Assembly (NCBI GenBank): GCA_934270345.1
Contig: CAKQPT010000002.1
Location: 1 to 64,000, forward strand
Direction: 5' to 3'
DNA: 64,000 bases
Source: an uncultured Oribacterium sp.
Lineage (GTDB): Bacteria > Bacillota > Clostridia > Lachnospirales > Lachnospiraceae
Shown: positions 8,619 to 16,473 of the stretch, one piece after another
Position numbering within the stretch: position 1 is the first letter of the stretch
Layout: each line of letters begins with the position of its first letter
Notes under the pieces: generated by a model
What the model saw: the letters and a program-made list of their open reading frames with translations, nothing else
Told to the model about the DNA's origin: nothing
Database searches by the model: none
Made by a program: the position numbers and the translations under genes

Positions 8619-8936
8619 TTAATCTAATAGTGAATCCAGATCGCGTCTGGCATAGAGAATGCGACGTACTTCCATGGTGTCACCGATGACAACGTAGAAG
8701 ACGGAAAAATTTCTTACGTTGATGCGGTAATATGGGTATAAACGATCTTTAGATGAGGCGTATGGTGCAAAAGCGAGTGGGCAAGTCCGGCGTTTATATA
8801 TGGCTGCTTCAATATCATTAATCAGCTGAAGGGCAGCAGATGGATTCTGCAGATGATTGACGATATAACCTGTGATTTCGTTTAAATCATCTTCGAATAG
8901 CGGAAGAAAGGACAGTTTATACTCGTTTCGGTTCAC
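8619..8936 (-). CDS. ParE/RelE-superfamily toxin
   Basis: 105 residues. YKLSFLPLFEDDLNEITGYIVNHLQNPSAA is a ParE-like N-terminal helix pair, and YPYYRINVRNFSVFYVV followed by RRILYARRDLDSLL matches the beta-sheet and C-terminal helix of the family. ParE members poison gyrase and RelE members cleave mRNA; the sequence fits the ParE side better, but this is not decisive. The start overlaps the antitoxin's 3' end by 20 bases, the usual toxin-second arrangement. Transcription ends at the hairpin of repeat copy 2. Confidence 0.85.
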   Translation of the reverse strand: MNRNEYKLSFLPLFEDDLNEITGYIVNHLQNPSAALQLINDIEAAIYKRRTCPLAFAPYASSKDRLYPYYRINVRNFSVFYVVIGDTMEVRRILYARRDLDSLLD

Positions 8937-9189
8937 TTACGAATCTCCTCGCCCTGTCAAAAACCTCGGATGCGGAATATCGAACGTCGGACTTTGCGGC
9001 GACAGCATCTGCTTCGTCTAACTTGTGCTCGATATCGTCGGTTAAAGCAGAGTACTGCTCTACGCTCATAAGAACCATGGTACCGTAACCGTTTTTGGTG
9101 AGAAAGACGGGGGAATTAGTTTTTAAAACAGTTTCTTCGATTTCCGGAAATTTGTTTCGGAGATCGGAAACCGGACGGATATTAATCAT
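8917..9189 (-). CDS. Phd/YefM-type antitoxin
   Basis: 90 residues. MINIRPVSDLRNKFPEIEETV plus PVFLTKNGYGTMVLMSVEQY is the Phd/YefM dimerisation and DNA-binding fold; the C-terminal 30 residues are the toxin-binding tail. AAAAAGGAGGTG gives a very strong ribosome binding site. It should neutralise the downstream ParE-like toxin and repress its own promoter, where ATCATA motifs recur about every 10 bases at 9214-9240. Confidence 0.88.
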   Translation of the reverse strand: MINIRPVSDLRNKFPEIEETVLKTNSPVFLTKNGYGTMVLMSVEQYSALTDDIEHKLDEADAVAAKSDVRYSASEVFDRARRFVSEPKRV

Positions 9190-9230
9190 AGGTGCACCTC
9201 CTTTTTATGGGGTATCATAAATCTATCATA

Positions 9231-9258
9231 ATTATATCATATTTGTGAGATTTGACAA
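9231..9258 (-). promoter_or_regulatory. promoter of the antitoxin-toxin operon
   Basis: On the minus strand: TTGTCA (9258-9253), 16-bp spacer, TATAAT (9236-9231). Three ATCATA-type repeats overlap the -10, a likely antitoxin binding site. Confidence 0.65.
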
Positions 9259-9284
9259 TCAGCGTAGTGAATTTATTGCTCACC

Positions 9285-9312
9285 TTGAAAATGCGCATAA
9301 AAGGCGTATGAT
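9285..9312 (+). promoter_or_regulatory. promoter of the HicB-like gene
   Basis: TTGAAA (9285-9290), 16-bp spacer, TATGAT (9307-9312). It diverges from the antitoxin promoter. Confidence 0.55.
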
Positions 9313-9342
9313 CAAGAAAAGAATAGTTAATGAGGTGATTTT

Positions 9343-9771
9343 ATGAATAAATTTCTGGCAAAAGCATATCCGGTTTTAATTAAGCAGGATGAGGATGATT
9401 TTCTGGTATATATTCCGGATTTTGATACATATACGGAAGGCAGCAGCCTTGCGGATGCTATCGAAATGGCACGTGATGCGATGGGAACAGCTGGAATGGA
9501 GTTTAAAACAGAGGATGAGTTGCCGGCGATTTCCAGCTTCGAGGAAGCCAGGACGAAGGCAAAGGAAGTTGCAGATGACGAGCTTGATTTTTCGGATGGA
9601 CTCGTGACCTATGTGGATATCGATTTTGAGTCGTATCAGAATCGTATGAGGAATAAGTCGGTGAAAAAGAACTGCACGATTCCGTTCTGGTTAAATGAAA
9701 AGGCGGAGAGCATGGGCGTGAATTTTTCAAAAGTTCTGCAGGATGCACTGATGCGTATTGTGGGCGTATAA
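9343..9771 (+). CDS. HicB-family antitoxin, orphan
   Basis: 142 residues. The N-terminal degenerate RNase-H-like HicB fold (AKAYPVLIKQDEDDFLVYIPDF...GSSLADAIEMARDAMG) is followed by a C-terminal ribbon-helix-helix (NCTIPFWLNEKAESMGVNFSKVLQDAL). Normally it pairs with the small HicA mRNA interferase, but no hicA is seen on either side: upstream is a promoter region and downstream is repeat copy 3. It may be a solitary regulator or the remnant of a pair. The start follows TGAGGTGATTTT. Confidence 0.8.
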   Translation: MNKFLAKAYPVLIKQDEDDFLVYIPDFDTYTEGSSLADAIEMARDAMGTAGMEFKTEDELPAISSFEEARTKAKEVADDELDFSDGLVTYVDIDFESYQNRMRNKSVKKNCTIPFWLNEKAESMGVNFSKVLQDALMRIVGV

Positions 9772-9772
9772 A

Positions 9773-9862
9773 GTGCGGGCGGAGACGGCAGTAGAGGAGC
9801 CTGCATTGGCCTGTCATATAAAGGAAAAGCGCTGATCTGCGTGATGGCAGGTCAGCGCTTTT
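9773..9862 (+). repeat. dispersed repeat, copy 3, with bidirectional terminator hairpin
   Basis: GTGCGGGCGGAGACGGCAGT module, CATTGGCC at 9804-9811, then hairpin arms AAAGCGCTGATCTGC and GCAGGTCAGCGCTTT (9826-9861) with a T-run. It lies between convergent genes. Confidence 0.85.
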
Positions 9863-9864
9863 TC

Positions 9865-11079
9865 TTATTCCCAGTTTTCTGCGAGAAGGAAATCGCGGAT
9901 GTTTCTGTGCTTGATGCCGTTACGGCTCATGTCGAATTCGTCGAGGGAGACGACGTATTTCGGATAGTTGTCCCGGATGCTGTCATAAACGCCGAATTCG
10001 CGGGCGATGGTTTCTTCGCTTGCCAGGAGGTAGGTGACCTGGATGTAGAGCTTTTCGCCGTGTCGGTCGCAGAAGAAGTCGACTTCCCGGTTCCCGGATT
10101 TGCCGACGGTGACATGGTAGCCACGGCGGAGAAGCTCGAGGAAGACGATGTTCTCCAGAATCAGGTTGATATCCCGCATGTTGCCGCCGAAAACGGCCTC
10201 GCGTATGCCGTGGTCTGCGATGTAGTACTTTTCGTTTGTGGTGAGTGTCTGCTTTCCGATAAGATCCTGGCGATTCACCTGATAAATCAGATAGGCGTCA
10301 CAGCAGTAGCGGATATAGTTGAGGATCGTTTCAGGCGAGACTTTGCGCTGTTCGCTTTTCAGAAATTTCGAAAGTGAGCTGGCTGAAAAGCTGGTTCCGG
10401 TATTTACGATGACATAGCGGAGGATGCGCTCCAGCAGGTCGACATCCCGAATCTGATTGCGCTGGATGATATCCTTCAGCTGCACGGAGTTGAAAATGTC
10501 GCTCAGATACTGTCGGGATGGTTCGTCTTCGTATCGAAGGTTCGCCAGGTAAGGCATGCCGCCGGCGAGCAGGTACTTCTGGAAGCACTGAGCAGGCGTA
10601 GCCTGTGGTGCGATGGGCTGATACAGCTCGAGGAATTCGGAAAATGAGAAGGGATAAATCACGAACTCCACATAGCGCCCGCCGAGATAGCTGGCCAGCT
10701 CACCAGAGAGAAGTTTCGCATTGGAACCGGTGATGTAGATATCGCAATCCAGTGCAACGCGGAGGGAGGTGATGCACTTTTCCCAGTCCTGCACCTCCTG
10801 GATTTCATCAAAGAACAGGTAGGCTTTTCCCTGGATGGCTTCCGCACGCTGCAGGATTTTTGCGTGTAATGCTTCGGCGTTACAGAGCGGAGCATTCCGA
10901 AGGTCCTCGAAATTGATCGTGATAAACTGTGATTCGGAGATGCCGGTTTCGAGCAGTTCCTGCTTTACAAGCTCCAGCATGACGGATTTTCCGCTTCGGC
11001 GAATTCCGGTCATAACTTTGATTAAGTCCCCGCCGATAAAAGGACGGATGCGCCGCATATAGAGTTCTCGTTTGATCAT
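9865..11079 (-). CDS. AAA family ATPase with DUF4143 C-terminus
   Basis: 404 residues from the ATG at 11079, which has GGAGG 8 bases upstream (a GTG six codons earlier is less likely). Walker A GIRRSGKS near residue 30, Walker B YLFFDEIQ near 93, sensor ITGSNAKLLSGEL, then the DUF4143 domain with its PD-(D/E)xK-like core (REVDFFCDRHGEKLYIQV). This family is common in bacterial accessory regions and its biological role is poorly defined. It ends at the repeat copy 3 hairpin. A distant homologue is at 32102-33397. Confidence 0.85.
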   Translation of the reverse strand: MIKRELYMRRIRPFIGGDLIKVMTGIRRSGKSVMLELVKQELLETGISESQFITINFEDLRNAPLCNAEALHAKILQRAEAIQGKAYLFFDEIQEVQDWEKCITSLRVALDCDIYITGSNAKLLSGELASYLGGRYVEFVIYPFSFSEFLELYQPIAPQATPAQCFQKYLLAGGMPYLANLRYEDEPSRQYLSDIFNSVQLKDIIQRNQIRDVDLLERILRYVIVNTGTSFSASSLSKFLKSEQRKVSPETILNYIRYCCDAYLIYQVNRQDLIGKQTLTTNEKYYIADHGIREAVFGGNMRDINLILENIVFLELLRRGYHVTVGKSGNREVDFFCDRHGEKLYIQVTYLLASEETIAREFGVYDSIRDNYPKYVVSLDEFDMSRNGIKHRNIRDFLLAENWE

Positions 11080-11282
11080 CAGTATCGCCTCCTTCACAGT
11101 ATAAGATGGAGCTGATCACGGACGATCGTATCCGTGAAAGCTGGAATGTATATGGGTTCTGTGACTCCATTATATCAGAATATAAGCGAAAAAACGTATG
11201 AAGAAATAAATTTTATCAGTTATAACTGATAAAATCTGAATATTATAAAATTTAGCGGATATAACTGTAGATGATTGAGGGG

Positions 11283-11369
11283 CGTGGGCGGAGACGGAAG
11301 TAGAGGAGCCTGCATTGGCTTTCATATAAAGGAAAAGCGCTGATCTGCGGGGTGCAGGTCAGCGCTTTA
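11283..11369 (+). repeat. dispersed repeat, copy 4, with terminator hairpin
   Basis: GTGGGCGGAGACGGAAGTAG module, then AAAGCGCTGATCTGC / GCAGGTCAGCGCTTT. The hairpin sits just past the stop of the minus-strand QueT gene and can terminate it. The remaining 11080-11282 is the AT-rich upstream region of the DUF4143 ATPase, with the inverted pair TATCAGTTATAACTGATA at 11214-11231. Confidence 0.8.
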
Positions 11370-11402
11370 TAAGGATGGGCATCAATCGAAGATGTGGCCG
11401 GA

Positions 11403-11900
11403 TTACCTGAACAGCTGCTCGCGGTGCGGGAGCAGGGCGGTGATGAGGATGCTGCCGAAGAGGACGCAGCAGATAAGTTCACCGGCACCGACGGTCAGTG
11501 CCAGGAACCAGAGTGCGCCAGGGACCGCGTAAGCATAGCGGAGAACCAGCGGGATGATGATGCCGTTCGAGATGACCGGGCAGAGTGTGCAGAGGAAGCG
11601 ATGCTTACGGAGTGCATAGGTTCCGAGGGCACCGAGCAGGGTAGCGAGGGTGCCGAAGATGATGTCCGGCAGAGCGCTTCCGGTCAGGATGTTCGCGAGG
11701 AGGCAACCGATGGTGACGCCTGGGATCGCAGCCGGTGTGAAAAACGGGAGGATAGTCAGTACCTCGGAAAAGCGCACCTGGATGGCACCGCTTGCGAGAT
11801 CGAAGCCTGCGGCGAGCGCGGTCAGTACGATGTAGAGGGCGGCGATCATAGCGGCCTGAACGATGGACAGAATGCTGCGTGAAGTAGTGTGATGATTCAT
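11403..11900 (-). CDS. queT: QueT family transporter, queuosine precursor uptake
   Basis: 165 residues from the ATG at 11900 with AAAGGAGATC upstream; the long N-terminal extension in the same frame is not credible. Five or six hydrophobic helices and the family signature VRFSEVLTILPFFTPAAIPGV...GCLLANILTGSALPDIIFGTLATLLGALGTY. QueT proteins import preQ0/preQ1 or a related base for queuosine synthesis. Such genes are often preceded by a preQ1 riboswitch; only a vague AAAACTAAAGGAG tail is seen here. The hairpin of repeat copy 4 terminates it. Confidence 0.85.
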   Translation of the reverse strand: MNHHTTSRSILSIVQAAMIAALYIVLTALAAGFDLASGAIQVRFSEVLTILPFFTPAAIPGVTIGCLLANILTGSALPDIIFGTLATLLGALGTYALRKHRFLCTLCPVISNGIIIPLVLRYAYAVPGALWFLALTVGAGELICCVLFGSILITALLPHREQLFR

Positions 11901-12094
11901 GATGTGATCTCCTTTAGTTTTGTGCGAGTGGGAAGGATGTATCGCGCCGGTGGCTGCGATGGCAGCGCATGAAGTCCGGAGCGACATAACACTCGTATTT
12001 ATTTGTGCATGCGTTACGATAGCATGCGGAGGAGAAAAGCGCAATAGGCGATTCTTTGTCTGTCGTGTGGAGCGTGTCTGGGGAGGGTGCTGAG

Positions 12095-12117
12095 CTGTGG
12101 GCGGAGACATTGGCCTG
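12095..12117 (+). repeat. dispersed repeat, short form without hairpin (copy 6)
   Basis: GTGGGCGGAGACATTGGCC: the long form with 18 bases missing between GGAGAC and ATTGGC. It lies in the 400-bp region between queT and the LURP-one gene, in which I see no gene. Confidence 0.7.
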
Positions 12118-12189
12118 CGTAATTTGGATGTAGTCATTTCGTAAGAATTCCGACGAATAAAGTTCACGCGTTCGGGTGGAAAGATATGG

Positions 12190-12259
12190 TATCATTTTAT
12201 GTAGAGGATACCTGGCGGTCGGGAGCGATGCAGCCCGGCGGGAGTCAGGTAGCATGATA
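12190..12259 (+). promoter_or_regulatory. putative structured 5' leader of the LURP-one gene
   Basis: Nested complementary segments: TATCAT 12190-12195 with ATGATA 12254-12259, ACCTG 12210-12214 with CAGGT 12246-12250, CGGG 12220-12223 with CCCG 12234-12237. A further GCGTGGATGCCACGC hairpin follows before the ribosome binding site. It matches no riboswitch class I can name. Confidence 0.35.
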
Positions 12260-12302
12260 TACAGAACGGTACTTGCGTGGATGCCACGCGTGGGAGATGA
12301 CG

Positions 12303-12773
12303 ATGAAACTTTTATTTAAGCAGCGCTTTTTTTCCTGGTTTGACAGTTATGATATCTATGATGAGGCGGGGAATACGGTTTATGTGGTGAAGGGGCAGCT
12401 GTCCTGGGGACATAAGCTGGTGATTTATGATGCCGTCGGGCGTGAGATCGGGATGGTCGTACAGCGGGTGCTGACTTTCCTGCCGAAGTTCGAGCTTTAC
12501 AAGAACGGTGTGTGCGTAGGCTGTCTCAGCAAGGAGTTTACGTTCCTGAAGCCGCAGTACAACATCGATTATAACGGCTGGCACGTCGATGGCTCCATCA
12601 TGGAGTGGGATTACAGTATCCTGGATCGTGGGTTGAATCTGGTCGCGACGGTCAGCAAGGAGCTGTTTCACATGACGGATACCTATGTGATCGATGTGCG
12701 GAATCCGGACGATGCACTGGATGCACTGATGTTCGTGCTCGCCATCGACGCGGAGAAGTGCTCCAGGAACTGA
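12303..12773 (+). CDS. LURP-one-related / YxjI-type scramblase-fold protein
   Basis: 156 residues from the ATG at 12303, placed 6 bases after GGGAG; upstream in-frame codons are unlikely. Sequence order KLLFKQRFFSWFDSYDIYDE, VVKGQLSWGHKLVIYD and a WSILDRG-like segment matches the LURP-one/tubby-like beta-barrel fold (YxjI). The biochemical function of bacterial members is not established. The gene stands alone, with a structured leader before it and a short repeat plus terminator (12791-12856) after it. Confidence 0.75.
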   Translation: MKLLFKQRFFSWFDSYDIYDEAGNTVYVVKGQLSWGHKLVIYDAVGREIGMVVQRVLTFLPKFELYKNGVCVGCLSKEFTFLKPQYNIDYNGWHVDGSIMEWDYSILDRGLNLVATVSKELFHMTDTYVIDVRNPDDALDALMFVLAIDAEKCSRN

Positions 12774-12790
12774 CGGGGAGGGCACTGATC

Positions 12791-12856
12791 TGTGGGCGGA
12801 GACATTGGCCCGAAAAAAGAAAGCGCTGATCTGCGGGGTGGCAGGTCAGCGCTTTT
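12791..12856 (+). repeat. dispersed repeat, short form with terminator hairpin (copy 5)
   Basis: GTGGGCGGAGACATTGGCC, then AAAGCGCTGATCTGC / GCAGGTCAGCGCTTTTT. It separates the convergent LURP-one and MATE genes. Confidence 0.8.
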
Positions 12857-12900
12857 TGATGATGTATAAAGCTGCCAGGCGCAGTCAATGTTCTATAGGT

Positions 12901-13007
12901 CCGAAAAAATGCAATAGCAGCCGAGATTATCACCGAAAAAATGTGATTTTTAGATTGAATACGTCCGAAAAAATGTAGAATCTGGCACAAATACCACCGA
13001 AAAACTT
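12901..13007 (+). repeat. periodic A-tract array 1, 32-bp period
   Basis: CCGAAAAAATG begins at 12901, 12933 and 12965 and a truncated CCGAAAAA at 12997, exactly 32 bases apart each time. The 21 bases between are unrelated, but the two bases before each copy alternate GT, CA, GT, CA. It lies just downstream of the MATE gene and overlaps its stop. Confidence 0.85.
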
Positions 13008-14337
13008 AAACCGGCCAGTTTTTCCGAAGTGCGGCGTATGAGATGAGGAAGTTCGCGAGCCAGCCGGCTGGGACGGCGAGCCAGACGAAGGCGATGCCGT
13101 AGCGCGGGGCGAGGATGAGGGCGACGGACATGCGGATGGCGAGGTTCACCATGTTTGCGATGAGGAACGGCTTCATGATGCCGAGGCCGCGGAGCACGCC
13201 GTCGGTGGCCATCTTGATGCCCATGAAGATGAAGAAGTAGCCGAGCCACTTCATGTAGCCGGCGGAGACTTCATAGGCGAGGGCGGTGCCGTCCTTTCCT
13301 AAGAAGAGGGCGGAGATCTGCGTGTGCAGGGTCTCGATCACGACGAAGGCGAGGATGGCGAAGCAGACATCGAGCAGCAGGGCGGCGCGATAGCCTTTTC
13401 GGATACGATCGGTTTTCTGTGCGCCCAGGTTCTGTGAAACGTACGGGGAGACAGCATTGCCGATCGACACAAACATCAGCGAGAACACGTTCTCCACGCG
13501 CATGGTTGCGGAGTAGCCGGCGAGCGCCTGGGTGCCGAACGGATTCACGACGGCCTGGACGATCATCATACCGATCGAGACCGTCGACTGCTGGAGGACC
13601 GAAGGCACGGCGATCTCCAGCATTGACCGAAGCGCCTGCTGGTCGAACCAGGAGAAACGGCAAGGATAGCGGCGCATCCGGCGCAGGAAGATCACGAGTG
13701 AGAAAACAGCGGAGATGCCCTGCGAGATGAGCGTCGCGAGGGCGGCACCGAAGACGCCCATGCCGAGGCTCGCCACCATCCAGAGGTCCATGAAGATATT
13801 CAGCACGGACGAGAAGATGAGGAGCGCGAGCGGGATGCGCGATTCACCGATCGAGGTGAACATGTTCGACAGGATGTTGTACATGAAGAGGAACGGGAAG
13901 CCGAGGAAGTAGACACGGAGGTAGAGCGTCGCGGTGTCGAGGATGTCCGCCGGGGTCTGGAGGAGCTGCATCATCGGGCGGGAGAGCACGAAGCCGAGGC
14001 CGCCGAGGACAATGCTGAGGACCAGAAAGCTGATGAGCGAGGTCGACACGATCGTTTTCATCCGCTCATAGCTGCGCGCGCCGAATGCGCGGCTCACGAG
14101 CACGCCGGCGCCGACACCACCGCCCAGCGCGATGCAGATAAAGACATTGGTCAGCGCTGCACAGGCACCGACGGCCGCCAGCGCAGCAGAGCCGACGTAC
14201 TGCCCGACGATGATGGAGTCGGCCATGTTGTAGACCTGCTGGAAAAAGCTGCCGAGAATCATCGGCAGCGCGAAGATCGTGAGCGCCCGAAGCGGCGCAT
14301 CCGTGATGAGGTATTCGTCTTTTGTAGTGATGGACAT
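13006..14337 (-). CDS. MATE family multidrug/organic cation efflux pump
   Basis: 443 residues from the ATG at 14337 (AAGGA upstream); the longer frame is rejected. Twelve hydrophobic helices in two related halves, starting PLRALTIFALPMILGSFFQQVYNMADSIIVGQYVG, the classic N-terminal MATE segment, with a second-half counterpart at LEIAVPSVLQQSTVSIGMMIVQAVVNPFG. It exports cationic drugs or metabolites against a Na+ or H+ gradient; substrate unknown. A second pump of the family is at 49495-50844. The 3' end runs into array 1. Confidence 0.9.
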   Translation of the reverse strand: MSITTKDEYLITDAPLRALTIFALPMILGSFFQQVYNMADSIIVGQYVGSAALAAVGACAALTNVFICIALGGGVGAGVLVSRAFGARSYERMKTIVSTSLISFLVLSIVLGGLGFVLSRPMMQLLQTPADILDTATLYLRVYFLGFPFLFMYNILSNMFTSIGESRIPLALLIFSSVLNIFMDLWMVASLGMGVFGAALATLISQGISAVFSLVIFLRRMRRYPCRFSWFDQQALRSMLEIAVPSVLQQSTVSIGMMIVQAVVNPFGTQALAGYSATMRVENVFSLMFVSIGNAVSPYVSQNLGAQKTDRIRKGYRAALLLDVCFAILAFVVIETLHTQISALFLGKDGTALAYEVSAGYMKWLGYFFIFMGIKMATDGVLRGLGIMKPFLIANMVNLAIRMSVALILAPRYGIAFVWLAVPAGWLANFLISYAALRKNWPV

Positions 14338-14607
14338 GATGGATCCTTCTTTATTTTCGTTGAGTATGCTGTGATAGGATAGCACCAGAGCGAGGGCCGA
14401 CGCAAGCCTGTTTTCATCAACCGTCATCTTAAGAATTTGCGCGTTTCTACAAGCGGTGCGCGGATGGCTTATACATGTGCATGAGAGCTTGCTCGTAAAT
14501 GCACATGTATGAGCACAGACGCATAGCGCGACAGCGCGACATGAGTATGAAGCGAAGCGAAATACGAATGGCACCGCAGCGATAACTTCCGGTATGTAGA
14601 AAAATGC

Positions 14608-14634
14608 TTAACTTTTGTCGCGACGGTGTATAAT
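14608..14634 (+). promoter_or_regulatory. promoter of the FMN-dependent oxidase gene
   Basis: TATAAT at 14629-14634 with a weak TTAACT (14608-14613) and a 15-bp spacer. Confidence 0.45.
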
Positions 14635-14669
14635 AAAGAACACATGGCGTATAGAAAGAGAGGCATGAT

Positions 14670-15695
14670 ATGAATTTTTCTGAGTGTATAGAGCAGGCGA
14701 GAACGCGCATCGGGAAGTACTGTAAGGCGTGTCCGGAGTGTAACGGGCGTGCATGCCGGAATCAGATTCCGGGTCCGGGTGCGAAGGGTGTCGGTGACAC
14801 GGCGATCCGCAACTATGATAAGTGGAAGGAGATCCGTCTTCAGATGGATACGCTGGTTGAGAAGCGTCCGGTCGACACTTCCCTCGAGCTGTTTGGAAAG
14901 CACTTTGAGTATCCGTTTTTCGCGGGCCCGGTCGGCGCGGTGAATCTGCACTACGGTGATGCGCTGAACGATATCTCCTACAACGACATCCTGGTGTCGG
15001 CGTGTGCGGCGCATGGCATCGCGGCGTTCACCGGTGACGGCACGAATCCGGAGGTCATGGCGGCGGCGACTGCTGCGGTGAAGAAGGCCGGTGGTCTCGG
15101 CATTCCGACCGTGAAGCCGTGGAACATCGAGACGGTGCGCGAGAAGATGGCGCTGGTAAAGGAGGCCAATGCTTTCGCCGTGGCGATGGATGTCGACGCG
15201 GCAGGTCTTCCGTTCCTCAAGAATCTGACCCCGCCAGCCGGCAGTAAGTCGGTCGCGGAGCTGCGTGAAATCGTGGAGGCCGCCGGCGTTCCGTTCATCG
15301 TGAAGGGCATCATGACCGTGAAGGGTGCGCTGAAGGCACAGGAGGCCGGTGCCGCCGCGATCGTGGTTTCGAACCATGGTGGACGTGTGCTCGACCAGTG
15401 CCCGGCGACCGCAGAGGTGCTCGAGGATATCGTGAAGGCGGTGCGTGCGAGCGGCAGCGACATGAAGATCTTCGTCGACGGAGGTATCCGTTCCGGTGCC
15501 GATGTATTTAAGGCCCTGGCACTCGGCGCAGATGCCGTCATCATTGCCCGCCCGTTCGTGACGGCGGTGTATGGTGGCGCGGAGGAAGGCGTCGAAGCGT
15601 ATATCCAGAAGATCGGCAGTGAACTGAAGGACACCATGGAGATGTGCGGCGTGAGCACACTCGCAGAGATCACGAGAGACTGCGTACGGGTGTAA
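14670..15695 (+). CDS. FMN-dependent alpha-hydroxy-acid oxidizing protein
   Basis: 341 residues, a TIM-barrel flavoprotein of the lactate oxidase / glycolate oxidase family. The motif SNHGGRVLD (about residues 234-242) carries the catalytic histidine; FVDGGIRSGADVFKALALGADAV is the FMN phosphate site. The N-terminus has a four-cysteine CKACPECNGRAC segment seen in clostridial members, possibly metal-binding. It probably oxidises an L-2-hydroxy acid such as lactate; the acceptor is unknown. Its strong ribosome binding site is AGAGAGGCATG. Confidence 0.85.
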   Translation: MNFSECIEQARTRIGKYCKACPECNGRACRNQIPGPGAKGVGDTAIRNYDKWKEIRLQMDTLVEKRPVDTSLELFGKHFEYPFFAGPVGAVNLHYGDALNDISYNDILVSACAAHGIAAFTGDGTNPEVMAAATAAVKKAGGLGIPTVKPWNIETVREKMALVKEANAFAVAMDVDAAGLPFLKNLTPPAGSKSVAELREIVEAAGVPFIVKGIMTVKGALKAQEAGAAAIVVSNHGGRVLDQCPATAEVLEDIVKAVRASGSDMKIFVDGGIRSGADVFKALALGADAVIIARPFVTAVYGGAEEGVEAYIQKIGSELKDTMEMCGVSTLAEITRDCVRV

Positions 15696-15780
15696 AACTT
15701 CATAGAACATGTGGATAGCGAGGGGAGCCGGGTGACTGGCTCCCTGATTTTTAGATGAAAAGGGAGATGGAAAGAGCACG

Positions 15781-16332
15781 ATGAAGATGACGACGCTGTG
15801 TTATATCGAAAAAGAGGGGAAGTACCTGATGCTTCACCGGGTGAAGAAGCACCATGACATCAATGCCGGAAAGTGGATCGGTGTCGGGGGTCATGTGGAA
15901 AACGGCGAGACGCCGGAGGAGTGCCTGCTTCGTGAGGTGAAGGAGGAGACCGGGCTCACGCTGACGGCGTATCGTCTCCGTGGTCTCGTGACCTTCCTCA
16001 GTGACGTCTGCGAGCCGGAGCTCATGTGTGTCTTCACCGCGGATGCCTTCGACGGCGAGCTGATCGAGTGTGACGAAGGCGAGCTCGCGTGGGTGGAGAA
16101 GTCGAAGACAGCGGCGCCGGCAGTTTCGGGGGATGCGGTGGATACGAAGCTGGTCGAGTGCAATGAAGGCACCCTGCACTGGGTGGAGAAGTCGGACGTT
16201 CTCGCGCTCCCGACCTGGGAAGGTGACCGCGTCTTCCTCGAGCGCCTTCTCTCCGGCGATGAACGCTTCTTCTCCATCAAGCTCCGCTATGAAGGCGATC
16301 GACTGGTGGAAAAGAAGATCACGGATTACTAA
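15781..16332 (+). CDS. NUDIX hydrolase, MutT / 8-oxo-dGTP diphosphatase type, with internal duplication
   Basis: 183 residues. The Nudix box GGHVENGETPEECLLREVKEETG fits GX5EX7REUXEEXGU fully. Downstream, LIECDEGELAWVEKS (about residues 94-108) recurs as LVECNEGTLHWVEKS (about 123-137), separated by an Ala/Val-rich linker. Normal MutT proteins have this segment once, followed by LPTWEGDR, so about 29 residues were duplicated or inserted. Expected role: sanitising oxidised nucleotides. It is 85 bases behind the flavin oxidase and may be its co-transcribed partner. Confidence 0.85.
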   Translation: MKMTTLCYIEKEGKYLMLHRVKKHHDINAGKWIGVGGHVENGETPEECLLREVKEETGLTLTAYRLRGLVTFLSDVCEPELMCVFTADAFDGELIECDEGELAWVEKSKTAAPAVSGDAVDTKLVECNEGTLHWVEKSDVLALPTWEGDRVFLERLLSGDERFFSIKLRYEGDRLVEKKITDY

Positions 16333-16350
16333 ATCTCGATATTGACGGTT

Positions 16351-16394
16351 CTGCAGGCATGATGTCCGATTTCCAGGGACATCATGCTTTTTTT
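16351..16394 (+). terminator. hairpin terminator, member of the 41-bp element family (U5)
   Basis: CTGCAGGCATGATGTCC pairs with GGACATCATGC before a T-run. GGCA (16356) to TGC (16385) is 29 bases, the same spacing as in the elements at 22874 and 40706-40870. Confidence 0.75.
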
Positions 16395-16403
16395 CAAATT
16401 TCG

Positions 16404-16456
16404 TTGACATAGTATGCAGTGTGGTATATAGTGTTAATAGGAATCGATCCTAATAA
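16404..16456 (+). promoter_or_regulatory. promoter and operator of the PerR-like gene
   Basis: TTGACA (16404-16409), 17-bp spacer, TATAGT (16427-16432). It overlaps a near-palindrome at 16434-16456 whose arms are TAGGA and TCCTA around ATCGA, extended by TTA/TAA. A likely autoregulatory site. Confidence 0.65.
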
Positions 16457-16473
16457 GAAATGACGGAGGCGAA

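Noticed and set aside
9343..9771. HicAB toxin-antitoxin pair
   Set aside because: No hicA-like frame of about 60 codons was found on either side.
11901..11960. preQ1 riboswitch in front of queT
   Set aside because: Only an AAAACTAAAGGAG tail resembles class I; no matching 5' stem or pseudoknot partner is found in the preceding 40 bases.
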